A stretch of 64,000 nucleotides of DNA from assembly GCA_944385095.1 (NCBI GenBank), contig CALWVS010000003.1:1-64000 (forward strand), written 5' to 3'. Position numbers and translations under genes: made by a program. Below, in pieces: positions 1 through 8,542 of this stretch. The DNA is from an uncultured Oscillospiraceae bacterium (GTDB taxonomy: Bacteria > Bacillota > Clostridia > Oscillospirales > Oscillospiraceae). Every line of letters starts with the position of its first letter. Positions within the stretch are counted from its first letter, which is position 1. Under the pieces are notes generated by a model. It saw nothing but the letters and a program-made list of their open reading frames with translations. It had not been told where the DNA came from and made no database searches.

Positions 1-72
1 CGGCTGAAGGGATTCGAACCCCCGACCTTTTGGTTCGTAGCCAAACACTCTATCCAGCTGAGCTACAGCCGC
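1..72 (-). tRNA. tRNA-Arg(ACG), 3' end cut by window edge
   Basis: Read on the minus strand from base 72, the sequence folds as a full cloverleaf. The acceptor strand GCGGCTG pairs with the CAGCCG at the window edge. The D arm contains AGCTCAGCTGGATAGAG, and the T arm contains the GGTTCGAATCC signature. The anticodon loop CTACGAA places ACG at the anticodon, read as inosine-CG for arginine. The last acceptor base, the discriminator and any CCA lie outside the window. Confidence 0.95.
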
Positions 73-102
73 ATATCTCTCTGTCGCCCTGACAGCTACG
101 CT

Positions 103-131
103 AGTATAACACAGAAAAAGACAGTTGGCAA
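103..131 (-). promoter_or_regulatory. Promoter of tRNA-Arg
   Basis: On the minus strand, TTGCCA (bases 126-131) and TATACT (bases 103-108) are separated by exactly 17 bases. They lie about 31 bases upstream of the mature tRNA 5' end, as expected for a SigA promoter of a stable RNA. Confidence 0.75.
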
Positions 132-249
132 GCCTTTTTTTGCAAAAATACAAATATTTTTTGTAATTGGTAAAAATGACATAAACAAGAAATGAGAGAA
201 GGGGATTGTCGTAGAAAAATACGAGAGCGAATAAACTTGCATGGAAATG

Positions 250-278
250 TTGACCATACAACAGCGAACTGTTACAAT
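250..278 (+). promoter_or_regulatory. SigA promoter of the SLC6-type symporter
   Basis: TTGACC (250-255) and TACAAT (273-278) are 17 bases apart. The predicted start point near 285 lies downstream of the in-frame ATG at 241. This rules that ATG out and supports a start at 310 or 325. Confidence 0.7.
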
Positions 279-324
279 AAATACCGCTATTGCCATAGAA
301 AATCAAGAAATGGAGGAACTGTGT

Positions 325-1740
325 GTGGAACAAAGAGAGAAATTTTCCACCAGACTGGGCTTTCTGCTGATTTCGGCAGGGTGTGCCATTGGTCTGGGAA
401 ATGTGTGGAGATTCCCTTATATTACGGGAAAATACGGCGGTGCCGCTTTTGTGCTGGTCTATCTGCTGTTTCTGGTGATTATGGGTCTGCCTGTGATGGT
501 GATGGAGTTTTCTGTTGGTCGAGCCAGTAAGAAAAGCATCGCCCTGTCCTTTCATGCTTTAGAGCCAAAGGGGAGCAAGTGGCACATCTACAGCTGGTTT
601 GGAATTGCAGGCAACTATCTGTTGATGATGTTTTATACCACCATTGCAGGCTGGCTGGTTCTGTATTTTGTCAAAATGATTCGTGGAGAATTTGTTGGAC
701 TGAACCCAGAACAGGTGAGCGGGGAATTTGGTTCTTTGATGGGACAGCCTGGGCTGATGGCAATCTATATGGTCATTGTTGTGGTGCTCTGCATGTTGAT
801 TTGTTCTCAGGGGTTACAGAATGGTGTAGAGCGAGTGACAAAGGTAATGATGCTGTGCCTTTTGGCAGTGATGCTGGTTTTGGTGTTCCGTTCTGTAACC
901 TTGGAGGGAGCAGGGGAAGGACTGAAGTTTTACTTATTGCCCAATTTCCACAATTTGATGTACAACAGTGCAGGAGAAATGATTTTAGGTGAGGCTGTGT
1001 ATGCCGCAATGGGACAGGCATTTTTTACCCTGTCTCTGGGTATTGGTGCACTGGCGATTTTTGGCAGCTATATTGGAAAAGAATATTCTCTTACTGGTGA
1101 GGCATTGAGAGTAGGTATTTTGGATACCTTTGTAGCCTTCACCGCTGGGCTGATTATTTTCCCCGCCTGCTTTGCCTTTGATGTGGCTCCCGATTCTGGA
1201 CCAAACCTGATTTTTATTACCTTACCTAATATCTTTAACGCCATGCCAATGGGTCAGCTGTGGGGAGCGATGTTCTTTGTGTTTATGTCTTTTGCTGCAC
1301 TGTCCACCGTCATTGCAGTGTTTGAGAATATTCTCTCTTTCTGCATTGATAAGTGGGGCTGGAGCAGAAAAAAGGCGGTGGCCATCAATACAGTGGCAAT
1401 TATCATCCTGTCCTTGCCCTGTCTGCTGGGATTCAATGTTCTCTCTGGAATTCAGCCCTTTGGTGCAGGCAGTGGTATTATGGATTTGGAGGACTTTATT
1501 GTCAGTAATAACCTGTTGCCCCTTGGTTCTCTGGTGTATCTGCTGTTCTGTGTCACCCGCTATGGCTGGGGCTGGGACAATTTTATCAAGGAGGCAGATA
1601 CAGGAAATGGCTTGAAATTCCCTAAGGGAATCCGATTCTATGTGACATGGATTTTGCCATTGATTGTTCTTTGTATTTTTGTGTTGGGATATAACGATAA
1701 ATTTCGTATTTTCCAACAGATTCAGGTATTGTTTGCATGA
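325..1740 (+). CDS. Sodium:neurotransmitter symporter family (SNF/SLC6, LeuT-like) transporter
   Basis: This 471-residue polytopic membrane protein belongs to the sodium-coupled SNF family, whose bacterial members import amino acids or related amines. The family signature GNVWRFPY lies in the first membrane segment at residues 25-32, followed by many hydrophobic segments with the LeuT-fold spacing. The start chosen is GTG at 325: it has GGAGGA at 312-317, seven bases upstream. An in-frame ATG at 310 would leave no usable ribosome site, and the promoter at 250-278 excludes the ATG at 241. The gene is alone in its transcript, with its own promoter and terminator. The substrate cannot be read from the sequence. 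The tryptophan-regulated importer next door is suggestive only. Confidence 0.93.
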   Translation: MEQREKFSTRLGFLLISAGCAIGLGNVWRFPYITGKYGGAAFVLVYLLFLVIMGLPVMVMEFSVGRASKKSIALSFHALEPKGSKWHIYSWFGIAGNYLLMMFYTTIAGWLVLYFVKMIRGEFVGLNPEQVSGEFGSLMGQPGLMAIYMVIVVVLCMLICSQGLQNGVERVTKVMMLCLLAVMLVLVFRSVTLEGAGEGLKFYLLPNFHNLMYNSAGEMILGEAVYAAMGQAFFTLSLGIGALAIFGSYIGKEYSLTGEALRVGILDTFVAFTAGLIIFPACFAFDVAPDSGPNLIFITLPNIFNAMPMGQLWGAMFFVFMSFAALSTVIAVFENILSFCIDKWGWSRKKAVAINTVAIIILSLPCLLGFNVLSGIQPFGAGSGIMDLEDFIVSNNLLPLGSLVYLLFCVTRYGWGWDNFIKEADTGNGLKFPKGIRFYVTWILPLIVLCIFVLGYNDKFRIFQQIQVLFA

Positions 1741-1744
1741 TGAA

Positions 1745-1777
1745 CAGGCACACCGGAGCGGTGTGCCTGATTTTTTT
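1745..1777 (+). terminator. Rho-independent terminator after the SNF transporter
   Basis: The arms CAGGCACACC and GGTGTGCCTG enclose a five-base loop and are followed by a run of seven T (1771-1777). It starts five bases after the stop codon and directly abuts the next promoter. Confidence 0.9.
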
Positions 1778-1788
1778 CAGAAAACTGC

Positions 1789-1817
1789 TTGACAAGAAAT
1801 GGAGATGTGGCTATAAT
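1789..1817 (+). promoter_or_regulatory. Consensus SigA promoter of the trpXYZ T-box transcript
   Basis: TTGACA (1789-1794) and TATAAT (1812-1817) are both perfect consensus hexamers with the ideal 17-base spacer. The output is therefore likely strong, with control left to the T-box downstream. Confidence 0.9.
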
Positions 1818-1839
1818 GAAGAAAATTCAATCAGCAAAA

Positions 1840-2099
1840 CTGTTGAGAAAGAGTAGTAGCGAGTACAGGAACTTTTCAGAGAGCTCTGGGTGGTGGAATC
1901 AGAGCAGGGAATGGCTCAGTGAATGGACTTTCGAGGGCGGCTTGAACGGGGAAACCTCAGTAGATGCCGACGGGGACCCACCCGTTATCCATCGGGCGTG
2001 CGTGATGGCGCATGAAGCGAGTGGACGCAGATGCGTCAATTTGGGTGGTATCGCAGGAGTACAGCTCTTGTCCCATGTGGGATAAGGGGCTGTTTTTTT
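1840..2099 (+). promoter_or_regulatory. T-box leader with tryptophan specifier (TGG)
   Basis: T-box RNAs sense uncharged tRNA and switch between a terminator and an antiterminator. The AGTA strand of the specifier loop is present, followed by the CAGAGAG motif and the GGTGG-containing apical loop of stem I. The second strand of the specifier loop reads GTGAA-TGG-A at 1919-1927. The GAAAG before the loop can pair with CTTTC after it. The conserved T-box GGGTGGTATCGC lies at 2043-2054. The terminator pairs AGCTCTTGTCCC (2063-2074) with the GGGATAAGGGGCT arm, then T7. TGG is the tryptophan codon, so the operon should be induced when charged tRNA-Trp is low. Confidence 0.93.
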
Positions 2100-2176
2100 A
2101 TACTCCAAAACAAGGTTGCCGGCAACAACCCCTCCATCATCCACCCAAACGATTTTATATTTTGGAGGAATTTGGT

Positions 2177-3265
2177 ATGAAAAACACAACTATGATGCGT
2201 AAGATGGGTGCAGCCGCTCTGGCTCTGACTTTGGCAGTTGGTTTGACTGCCTGTTCTGGCTCCGGTACTGGAACCACAGGCTCTGTTTCCAGTGCAGGCA
2301 GCACCACACAGACAGGTGGAGACGTGTATAAAGTGGGCATTGTCAAGTTTATGGACCACGCCTCTCTGGATCAAATTGAGAGCAGTTTGCAGGAGTCTCT
2401 GGATGCGCTGGGTGCCGAGAAACAGGTTACATTTGACTATGCAGACTATACCTACAATGGGCAGGGAGATGCCAGTACCCTGACCCAAATTGCAGCACAG
2501 TTGATTTCAGATGAAGTAGATGTGATTGTACCCATTGCCACCCCAGCGGCACAGGTGATGCTGGCAGCGTTAGAGGATGAGGAAATTCCTCTGGTCTTTT
2601 CTGCGGTGTCTGACCCCATTACAGATGGTATGGTGCAATCTATGGAGGCTCCAGGAGTCAATGTCACTGGAACCAGTGATGCTTTGAACACAGAAATGAT
2701 TATGAACTTGATGCTGGCAGTGAATCCAGAAATCAAAAGTGTAGGCATTCTCTATTCTAATTCCGAAAGTTCTTCCACAAAGCCAGTGCAGGAAGCAGAG
2801 GCATTTCTGACAGAACAGGGAATTCAGGTGGTGAAAAAATCTGGTACTACCACAGATGAAGTGAATTCCGCAGTGGATGCCCTGATTGATGCAAAAGTAG
2901 ATGCCATTTTTACACCCACTGACAACACCGTCATGCAGGCAGAGCTGGCCATCTATGAAAAACTACAGGAGGCTGGAATTCCACACTATGCTGGCGCGGA
3001 TTCTTTTGCACTGAATGGCGCATTTTGTGGATATGGCGTCAACTATGTACAGTTGGGTCAGGAGACAGCTGAAATGGTATCTGAAGTATTGGTAGATGGT
3101 GCGGATCCAGCCACCACACCAGTTCAGATTATGACTGGTGAGACTGCTACCGTCAACACAGAGACCTGTGAAGCCATTGGGCTGAATCTGGATGATGTAA
3201 AAGCAGCATTTTCTGGTTTGGGGATTGAGGTAGTAGAAACAGAAACTGCTGAGAGTTTTTCATAA
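2177..3265 (+). CDS. trpX: TrpX-like substrate-binding lipoprotein (ABC_sub_bind family)
   Basis: This is a 362-residue secreted lipoprotein of the ABC_sub_bind (DUF534, periplasmic-binding-like) family. It has a signal peptide with lipobox LTAC (Cys26), a short Ser/Gly/Thr linker, then two Rossmann-like lobes of the LivJ/TrpX fold. The start is ATG at 2177, with GGAGG at 2164-2168. An upstream extension would run through the T-box terminator and is rejected. It is the first gene of a three-gene importer with permease and ATPase downstream. Family knowledge links such trpXYZ sets with Trp T-boxes. The TGG specifier here makes tryptophan, or a close aromatic relative, the likely ligand; this is an inference from regulation, not from the binding site. 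Confidence 0.88.
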   Translation: MKNTTMMRKMGAAALALTLAVGLTACSGSGTGTTGSVSSAGSTTQTGGDVYKVGIVKFMDHASLDQIESSLQESLDALGAEKQVTFDYADYTYNGQGDASTLTQIAAQLISDEVDVIVPIATPAAQVMLAALEDEEIPLVFSAVSDPITDGMVQSMEAPGVNVTGTSDALNTEMIMNLMLAVNPEIKSVGILYSNSESSSTKPVQEAEAFLTEQGIQVVKKSGTTTDEVNSAVDALIDAKVDAIFTPTDNTVMQAELAIYEKLQEAGIPHYAGADSFALNGAFCGYGVNYVQLGQETAEMVSEVLVDGADPATTPVQIMTGETATVNTETCEAIGLNLDDVKAAFSGLGIEVVETETAESFS

Positions 3266-3317
3266 AAAGGGAGAGGCACCATCAGGGTGCCTCACCTGTT
3301 GTAAGGGGGTATAACAG

Positions 3318-4244
3318 ATGCTATCAATGACTGCATTGCAGACCGCATTGGAAATGGGTGCCATTTACTCTCTGGTAGCACTGGCACTGTTTATCAGTTT
3401 TTCGATTTTGAATATTGCAGACCTGTCTACAGATGGCTGCTATACACTGGGCTTTGCTGTGGGAGCCACTGTGACCTTGGCTGGTCATCCTTTTCTGGCA
3501 TTGCCAGCTGCTATGGCAGCAGGAGCCTGTTCTGGCTTTGTCACTGCATTTTTGCAGACAAAGCTGGGGGTAGAAAGTATTTTGGCTGGCATTATTGTCA
3601 ACACAGGTTTATATACCGTAAATCTGGCAGTGATGGGCTGGTCATCCAATCTGTCCATTGTAAAGGCAGATACCCTGTTGACCATTGCAAAGGGACTCAG
3701 TGACAGCACATTTTGGAAAGATTGGTACACGCTCATAGTGTTGTCTGCCATTTTGTTGGTGATGGCACTGTTCGTCACATTCTTTTTTCGTACCAGATTG
3801 GGACTATCCATCCGTGCCACTGGGGATAATGTGGATATGGTACGGGCATCTTCCATCAACCCTGCCTTTACCATTACAGTAGGACTGTGTATTTCCAATG
3901 CGTTGACTGGGCTTGCAGGGTGTCTGGTTGGATTGGTACAGAAAAGCTGTGACATCAATTTGGGCACCGGTATGGTGACCATTGCATTGGCATCCCTGAT
4001 TATTGGAGAGACTCTGTTTGGACGAGGCTCCATTGGAGTGCGTATTTTTGGTGTAGTAGTAGGTTCCTGTATCTATCGTCTGATTATGGCGGTGGCACTG
4101 AAATTAGAGGTTCCAACTGAGTGCTTTAAGCTGGTGGCAGCTCTCATTGTGGCAGTTGCCATTGCATCTCCACAGGGACGGAAACTCATTGCCATACAGC
4201 GTCAGAAATTTCTGGCACGAAAGGGGGCAAAAGAGAAATGTTGA
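3318..4244 (+). CDS. trpY: TrpY-like ABC transporter permease
   Basis: This 308-residue inner-membrane permease is of the BPD_transp_2 (LivH/RbsC-like) type. It has about eight hydrophobic segments, beginning with a first segment at about residues 12-33. It would form the membrane channel for the TrpX-like binding protein and the ATPase that follows. The start ATG at 3318 is preceded by an AGGGGG ribosome site. Its last seven bases overlap the start of the ATPase gene, so the two are probably translationally coupled. The 52-base gap after trpX contains a short hairpin (GAGGCACC with GGTGCCTC) with no T run. It could stabilise the 5' part of the mRNA so that more binding protein than permease is made. 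Confidence 0.9.
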   Translation: MLSMTALQTALEMGAIYSLVALALFISFSILNIADLSTDGCYTLGFAVGATVTLAGHPFLALPAAMAAGACSGFVTAFLQTKLGVESILAGIIVNTGLYTVNLAVMGWSSNLSIVKADTLLTIAKGLSDSTFWKDWYTLIVLSAILLVMALFVTFFFRTRLGLSIRATGDNVDMVRASSINPAFTITVGLCISNALTGLAGCLVGLVQKSCDINLGTGMVTIALASLIIGETLFGRGSIGVRIFGVVVGSCIYRLIMAVALKLEVPTECFKLVAALIVAVAIASPQGRKLIAIQRQKFLARKGAKEKC

Positions 4245-5038
4245 ATCTTTCAGGTATTTCCAAAACCTTCAATCAGGGGACACCCAATGAAAAGAAGGCG
4301 TTGACAGGATTATCACTCCACCTGAAGCCGGGGGATTTTGCTACTATAGTAGGCTCCAATGGAGCGGGAAAATCTACGCTGTTTAATGCCATTGCAGGGA
4401 GTTTCTATGTAGATAGTGGCAGGATTGAACTAGGGGGAAAAGACATTACCTTTGCCCCAGAGTACAGACGGGCAAGCCAGATTGGCAGACTGTTTCAGGA
4501 CCCATTGAAGGGGACAGCCCCCCATATGACCATTGAAGAAAATATGTCTCTCGCTTATCTGCGCACCACAAAGGGCAAGACAGGTTTTTTTAGTCGGATT
4601 GGAAAGAAGGACAGGGCATTTTTTCAGGAACAGCTCTCCCAGCTTGAAATGGGGCTGGAAAATCGCATGGGACAGCCGGTTGGATTACTGTCAGGTGGAC
4701 AGAGACAGGCGTTGACCCTACTCATGGCAACCATGGTTCCCCCACAGTTGCTTCTGCTGGATGAGCACACAGCAGCCTTAGACCCTGCCACCGCAGAGAA
4801 GGTGTTGGAAATCACCAAACAGGTGGTAGCAAAACATCAGATTACCACCTTGATGGTCACACACAACATGCACCAAGCGTTGGATTTAGGGAACCGCACC
4901 TTGATGATGGATGCCGGGCATATTGTGTTTGATGTACAGGGTGAGGAGAGAGACAGCCTTACAGTGGAGGACTTATTACAGAAATTCCATCAGGGAGCAG
5001 GAAAGGAACTGGACAATGACAGAATTCTTCTCTCTTGA
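4238..5038 (+). CDS. trpZ: TrpZ-like ABC transporter ATPase
   Basis: This is a 266-residue cytoplasmic ABC ATPase that powers the importer. Walker A is GSNGAGKS at residues 39-46. The ABC signature is LSGGQRQ near residue 152. Walker B is LLLLDEHTAALDP near residue 170, with the catalytic Glu of DEH present. The switch His is in the MVTHN motif. The DEHTAALDP form is typical of the ATPases paired with ABC_sub_bind proteins. It overlaps trpY by seven bases. No terminator follows, so some transcripts may run into the valS leader. The stop codon is embedded in a TTGACA sequence that resembles part of the valS promoter about 78 bases downstream. Confidence 0.92.
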   Translation: MLNLSGISKTFNQGTPNEKKALTGLSLHLKPGDFATIVGSNGAGKSTLFNAIAGSFYVDSGRIELGGKDITFAPEYRRASQIGRLFQDPLKGTAPHMTIEENMSLAYLRTTKGKTGFFSRIGKKDRAFFQEQLSQLEMGLENRMGQPVGLLSGGQRQALTLLMATMVPPQLLLLDEHTAALDPATAEKVLEITKQVVAKHQITTLMVTHNMHQALDLGNRTLMMDAGHIVFDVQGEERDSLTVEDLLQKFHQGAGKELDNDRILLS

Positions 5039-5112
5039 CATTTTTGAGAGGTGTTTTATGAAACTTCTACCAAAAAGAGGGAACAAAATCAAGTAACAAC
5101 AGAATACATCTC

Positions 5113-5141
5113 TTGACATTTTGAGGGGAATTTCATATAAT
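5113..5141 (+). promoter_or_regulatory. Consensus SigA promoter of the valS leader
   Basis: TTGACA (5113-5118) and TATAAT (5136-5141) have a 17-base spacer and perfect hexamers. The sequence around the -35 (CTCTTGACATTTT then GAG) also occurs in near-copy at the end of the preceding gene, at about 5031-5049, but without a -10. Confidence 0.88.
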
Positions 5142-5144
5142 ACT

Positions 5145-5403
5145 GCTTCGTAAAAAGCAATGCGGAAAAGGAGTACCTTACAAACGCAGCAGCAGAGAGG
5201 GGACGGCTGGTGAAAGTCCTTCTGTGGTGTAGGGGAACGTGGTTTCCAAGCTCCATTCCTGAACCATTACAGTAGGGAATGGCGGATTCAGCCGTTATCT
5301 GAATGAAGTGCAGATTTTATGGAGATAAAATCTGAATTCAGGTGGTACCACGGACATGCAAACTGTTCGCCCTGAACCTTGTATAAGGTTCAGGGCGTTT
5401 TTG
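5145..5403 (+). promoter_or_regulatory. T-box leader of valS
   Basis: The leader has the AGTA strand of the specifier loop, the CAGAGAG motif, the GGTGAAAGTCC apical loop and the stem III region GGCGGATTCAGCCG. The T-box AGGTGGTACCACGG lies at 5339-5352. The terminator pairs GCCCTGAACCTT (5369-5380) with AAGGTTCAGGGC (5385-5396), then GTTTTTGTT. GGAAA before the AGTA can pair with TTTCC (5243-5247). This leaves GAAC-GTG-G in the loop, so the specifier is probably the valine codon GTG at 5239-5241, which agrees with the gene it controls. The exact frame of the specifier was judged by eye. Confidence 0.92.
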
Positions 5404-5439
5404 TTGCCAATGAAATGAAAAGAATAGGATGTGAAACAC

Positions 5440-8064
5440 ATGCAGAAAGAACTGCCAAAGGTATATGAACCACAGGAAGTAGAACAGCGCATTTATAAAA
5501 ATTGGGAGGAACATGGATGTTTTAAGGGACACCGTGACCCCAACAGAAAGCCCTTTACCATTGTTATGCCACCACCCAACGTGACAGGTCAACTGCACAT
5601 GGGTCATGCAATGGACTCTACTTTGCAGGATATTCTCATCCGTTTTAAGAGAATGCAGGGATATGCTGCCCTCTGGGTGCCTGGTACAGACCACGCCGGC
5701 ATTGCAACTCAGATTAAGGTAGAGGAGGAACTGCGCACCAAGGAAGGCTTGAGCCGTTACGATTTGGGCAGAGAGAAATTTCTGGAGCGGGTGTGGGACT
5801 GGAAACACCAGTACGGCAACCGAATTGTAGAGCAGCAGAAAAAACTGGGTGCATCCTGTGACTGGGACCGAGCCAGATTTACTATGGATGAGGGCTGTTC
5901 CAAGGCAGTGCGTGAAACCTTCTGTGAACTCTATGAAAAGGGTCTGATTTACAAGGGAAGCCGTATCATCAACTGGTGCCCCCACTGCGTTACCGCTTTG
6001 TCAGATGCTGAGGTGGAATATCAGGATAAGCCCGGGCATCTGTGGCACATGCGTTACCCACTGACAGATGGTTCTGGCTATCTGGTGGTAGCAACCACCC
6101 GTCCTGAAACCATGATGGGTGATACTGGTGTGGCAGTCAACCCCAACGATGAACGCTACAAACATCTGGTGGGCAAGACCTGTACACTGCCTCTTATGAA
6201 CCGTGAGATTCCCATTGTGGCAGATGAATATGTAGAAATGGACTTCGGTACTGGCTGTGTGAAGATGACCCCAGCCCATGACCCCAATGACTTTGAGGTA
6301 GGACTGCGCCACAATCTGGAGACCATTCGAGTGTTGAATGATGATGGTACGGTCAATGCCAATGGTGGAAAGTATGAGGGAATGGACCGCTATGAGTGCC
6401 GTAAGGCGGTCATTGAAGATTTGAAGGCACTGGACCTCATTGAAAAGATTGAGGACTATTCCCACAATGTGGGCACCTGTTACCGCTGCCATAATGACGT
6501 TGAGCCTATCATCTCTGCCCAGTGGTTTGTGAAAATGAAACCTCTTGCTCAGGAAGCAATCCGAGTAGTGGAGCAGGGGGAGACCAAGTTTGTACCTGAC
6601 CGCTTCTCTAAGATTTACTTGAACTGGATGGAAAATGTCCATGACTGGTGTATTTCCCGTCAACTGTGGTGGGGTCATCAGATTCCCGTGTGGTACTGTG
6701 ATGACTGTGGGCATATGACAGTCAGCCGTGAAGATGCCTGCAAGTGTGAGAAGTGTGGTTCTGAAAAGATTCACCGTGACCCAGATGTGCTGGATACCTG
6801 GTTCTCCTCTGCCCTGTGGCCATTCTCCACCTTGGGCTGGCCCGAAAAGACAGAAGATTTGGACTATTTCTATCCCACTGATGTACTGGTCACTGGTTAT
6901 GACATTATTTTCTTCTGGGTAGCACGTATGATTTTCTCTGCGTGTGAGCAGACCAAGAAGGCACCCTTCCACACAGTCTTTATTCATGGACTGGTACGGG
7001 ATGACAAGGGACGTAAAATGAGTAAGTCTCTGGGCAACGGCATTGACCCACTGGAAATTGCAAACCAGTATGGAGCAGATGCGCTGCGTTTCAATCTGGT
7101 AACAGGCAACAGCCCAGGAAATGACATGCGTTTCTATACAGAACGCTGTGAGGCAATGCGCAACTTTGCCAACAAGATTTGGAACGCCAGCCGGTTCCTG
7201 ATGATGAATCTGACCATTGACAAATGTCAACTGCCAGAAAAGCTGGAACTGGAGGACAAGTGGATTTTGTCCAAGCTGAACACTGCCATCCGTGAAATTA
7301 CAGACAACATGGATCACTATGAATTGGGTGTGGCAGCACAGAAGATTTATGACTTTATCTGGGATTCCTACTGTGACTGGTATATCGAGTTGACCAAGAC
7401 CCGCTTGCAGGGAGAGGATGAGGACAGCAAGGTACGGGCACAGCAGGTCCTGTGTCATGTATTGACTCAAATGCTGAAGCTGCTCCATCCCTTCATGCCA
7501 TTTATCACAGAGGAAATCTGGCAGGCTCTGCCCCATGAAGGGGACTATCTGATGCTGTCTGACTGGCCTGTGGCAGATGCTGCACTGGACTTCCCAGAAG
7601 AAGAAAAGGCAATGGAGCTGATTATGGATGGTATCCGTGGGGTGCGTACCCGCAGAGCAGAAATGAATGTACCACCCAGCAAGAAAGCACACCTTACCAT
7701 TGCTACAGAGGAGACAGAAATTTTCACTCTGGGTATTCCATTCCTGAAAAAGCTGGCATATGCCAGTGATGTGACAATGGTTCCATCTGGCACTGCTCCA
7801 GAAGCTGGTTCCGTCACCGTTGTGACCCATGCGGCCCAGATTTCCATGCCAATGGCTGAACTGGTGGATATGGAAAAAGAAAAGGCTCGTCTGGAAAAGG
7901 AACTGAAAAAGCAGAGTACAGAGTTGGAAAAACTCAATACCAAACTGAATAACCCTGGTTTTGTCAACAAAGCACCTGAGCATGTGGTTGCCGCTGAAAA
8001 AGAGCGTGCTGTTCAGCTCACGGAGCTGGTAGCAAAGCTGGAGGAACAGTTGAAGAATATGTAA
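5440..8064 (+). CDS. valS: Valyl-tRNA synthetase
   Basis: This is an 874-residue class Ia aminoacyl-tRNA synthetase that charges tRNA-Val. The HIGH motif appears as HMGH at residues 53-56, after PPPNVTGQL. The editing (CP1) domain includes the TTRPET motif. A zinc-knuckle-like CDDCGH...CKCEKC pair follows. KMSKS lies at residues 526-530. The C-terminus is a charged coiled coil typical of ValRS that contacts tRNA. Length is normal for the family. The ATG at 5440 was preferred because AGGA (5426-5429) is ten bases upstream. The in-frame GTG at 5431 would sit almost on top of that site. Expression is controlled by the T-box directly upstream. Confidence 0.97.
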   Translation: MQKELPKVYEPQEVEQRIYKNWEEHGCFKGHRDPNRKPFTIVMPPPNVTGQLHMGHAMDSTLQDILIRFKRMQGYAALWVPGTDHAGIATQIKVEEELRTKEGLSRYDLGREKFLERVWDWKHQYGNRIVEQQKKLGASCDWDRARFTMDEGCSKAVRETFCELYEKGLIYKGSRIINWCPHCVTALSDAEVEYQDKPGHLWHMRYPLTDGSGYLVVATTRPETMMGDTGVAVNPNDERYKHLVGKTCTLPLMNREIPIVADEYVEMDFGTGCVKMTPAHDPNDFEVGLRHNLETIRVLNDDGTVNANGGKYEGMDRYECRKAVIEDLKALDLIEKIEDYSHNVGTCYRCHNDVEPIISAQWFVKMKPLAQEAIRVVEQGETKFVPDRFSKIYLNWMENVHDWCISRQLWWGHQIPVWYCDDCGHMTVSREDACKCEKCGSEKIHRDPDVLDTWFSSALWPFSTLGWPEKTEDLDYFYPTDVLVTGYDIIFFWVARMIFSACEQTKKAPFHTVFIHGLVRDDKGRKMSKSLGNGIDPLEIANQYGADALRFNLVTGNSPGNDMRFYTERCEAMRNFANKIWNASRFLMMNLTIDKCQLPEKLELEDKWILSKLNTAIREITDNMDHYELGVAAQKIYDFIWDSYCDWYIELTKTRLQGEDEDSKVRAQQVLCHVLTQMLKLLHPFMPFITEEIWQALPHEGDYLMLSDWPVADAALDFPEEEKAMELIMDGIRGVRTRRAEMNVPPSKKAHLTIATEETEIFTLGIPFLKKLAYASDVTMVPSGTAPEAGSVTVVTHAAQISMPMAELVDMEKEKARLEKELKKQSTELEKLNTKLNNPGFVNKAPEHVVAAEKERAVQLTELVAKLEEQLKNM

Positions 8065-8070
8065 CCACGA

Positions 8071-8098
8071 AGGCTCCCTGCGCTCAGGCAGGGAGCCT
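8071..8098. terminator. Hairpin between convergent valS and ferredoxin genes
   Basis: A perfect ten-base stem (AGGCTCCCTG with CAGGGAGCCT) has an eight-base loop and sits between two convergent genes. There is no T run on either strand, so it may act as a weak bidirectional terminator or 3' end stabiliser. Confidence 0.55.
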
Positions 8099-8104
8099 CA
8101 TTCA

Positions 8105-8296
8105 TTATACTTCCCGTGTGATGATAATGGCATGGGTGGGGCAGCTCTCGGCAGCTTCCTCCACCAGTGGTTCTTCCTCTGGATAAATCTCATCTTTGGC
8201 AGCAGCCACACCTTCATCCAGCATCAAAAAAACAGAACCGCAGGTACAGGTGCATAGACCACAGCCGATACAATTTTCATTGACAGATACGTTCAA
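8105..8296 (-). CDS. Small single-cluster [4Fe-4S] ferredoxin
   Basis: This 63-residue acidic soluble electron carrier has Cys9, Cys12 and Cys15 in a CxxCxxC run and Cys52 in a CP motif, the ligand spacing of monocluster [4Fe-4S] ferredoxins. Cys19 sits where such proteins often carry a structural disulfide cysteine. Cys17 is an extra residue. The start is a TTG at 8296: GGAGG lies about nine bases upstream on the minus strand, and no in-frame ATG gives a complete protein. It is transcribed alone, convergent with valS and divergent from the L7Ae-like gene. Its partner enzyme is not evident from the neighbours. Confidence 0.88.
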   Translation of the reverse strand: MNVSVNENCIGCGLCTCTCGSVFLMLDEGVAAAKDEIYPEEEPLVEEAAESCPTHAIIITREV

Positions 8297-8334
8297 GGGA
8301 ATATCCTCCTTTTTTCATTCAGTATCAGCGGTAG

Positions 8335-8394
8335 GTTTCCACAAAAACAGAAAAAACATACACATCCCGTTAAAGTGCTGTTTCCACACAAACA
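8335..8394. repeat. Two 15-base direct repeats upstream of the ferredoxin
   Basis: GTTTCCACAAAAACA (8335-8349) recurs as GTTTCCACACAAACA (8380-8394), with 14 of 15 bases identical and starts 45 bases apart. They lie in the ferredoxin upstream region, before the divergent L7Ae-like promoter. They could be paired operator sites; no regulator is identifiable. Confidence 0.5.
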
Positions 8395-8431
8395 CGCCAG
8401 AAAAAAGAATCTATTTCTGTCAGATTGGCAC

Positions 8432-8460
8432 TTGACGGGAGAGAAAACCTCTGTTATAAT
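8432..8460 (+). promoter_or_regulatory. SigA promoter of the translation operon
   Basis: TTGACG (8432-8437) and TATAAT (8455-8460) are 17 bases apart. Transcription would start near 8467, giving a leader of about 75 bases before the L7Ae-like gene. Confidence 0.85.
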
Positions 8461-8496
8461 TCCAAATTGCGGTGGTAGGGTTCGAAAAAACCCAAT

Positions 8497-8526
8497 ACCC
8501 GATGAAACGACCCCGGATTGAGGGGG
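8497..8526 (+). promoter_or_regulatory. Box C/D-like (K-turn or K-loop) motif in the L7Ae-like leader
   Basis: CCC (8498-8500) can pair with GGG (8522-8524). Between them lie GATGA (8501-8505), which resembles box C (RUGAUGA), and TTGA (8518-8521), which resembles box D (CUGA). The non-canonical stem is poor, so if real it would be closer to a K-loop. L7Ae-family proteins bind such motifs, and this one ends three bases before the AGGAGGG ribosome site (8529-8535). The autoregulatory role is inference. Confidence 0.3.
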
Positions 8527-8542
8527 AGAGGAGGGTGCCGAG

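Noticed and set aside
241-324. Upstream ATG at 241 as start of the SNF transporter
   Set aside because: It lies upstream of the predicted transcription start from the promoter at 250-278, has no ribosome site, and the family protein begins near the GTG at 325.
1789-2176. Open reading frames through the leader upstream of trpX
   Set aside because: The region is a T-box with terminator; the frames lack ribosome sites and cross conserved RNA motifs.
5035-5061. TTGACA at 5035 as a second valS promoter
   Set aside because: No -10 lies 16-18 bases downstream; the perfect promoter is at 5113-5141.
6001-7983. 660-codon minus-strand frame opposite valS
   Set aside because: It is antisense to a clear valyl-tRNA synthetase with HMGH and KMSKS; no start signal and no domain in the translation.
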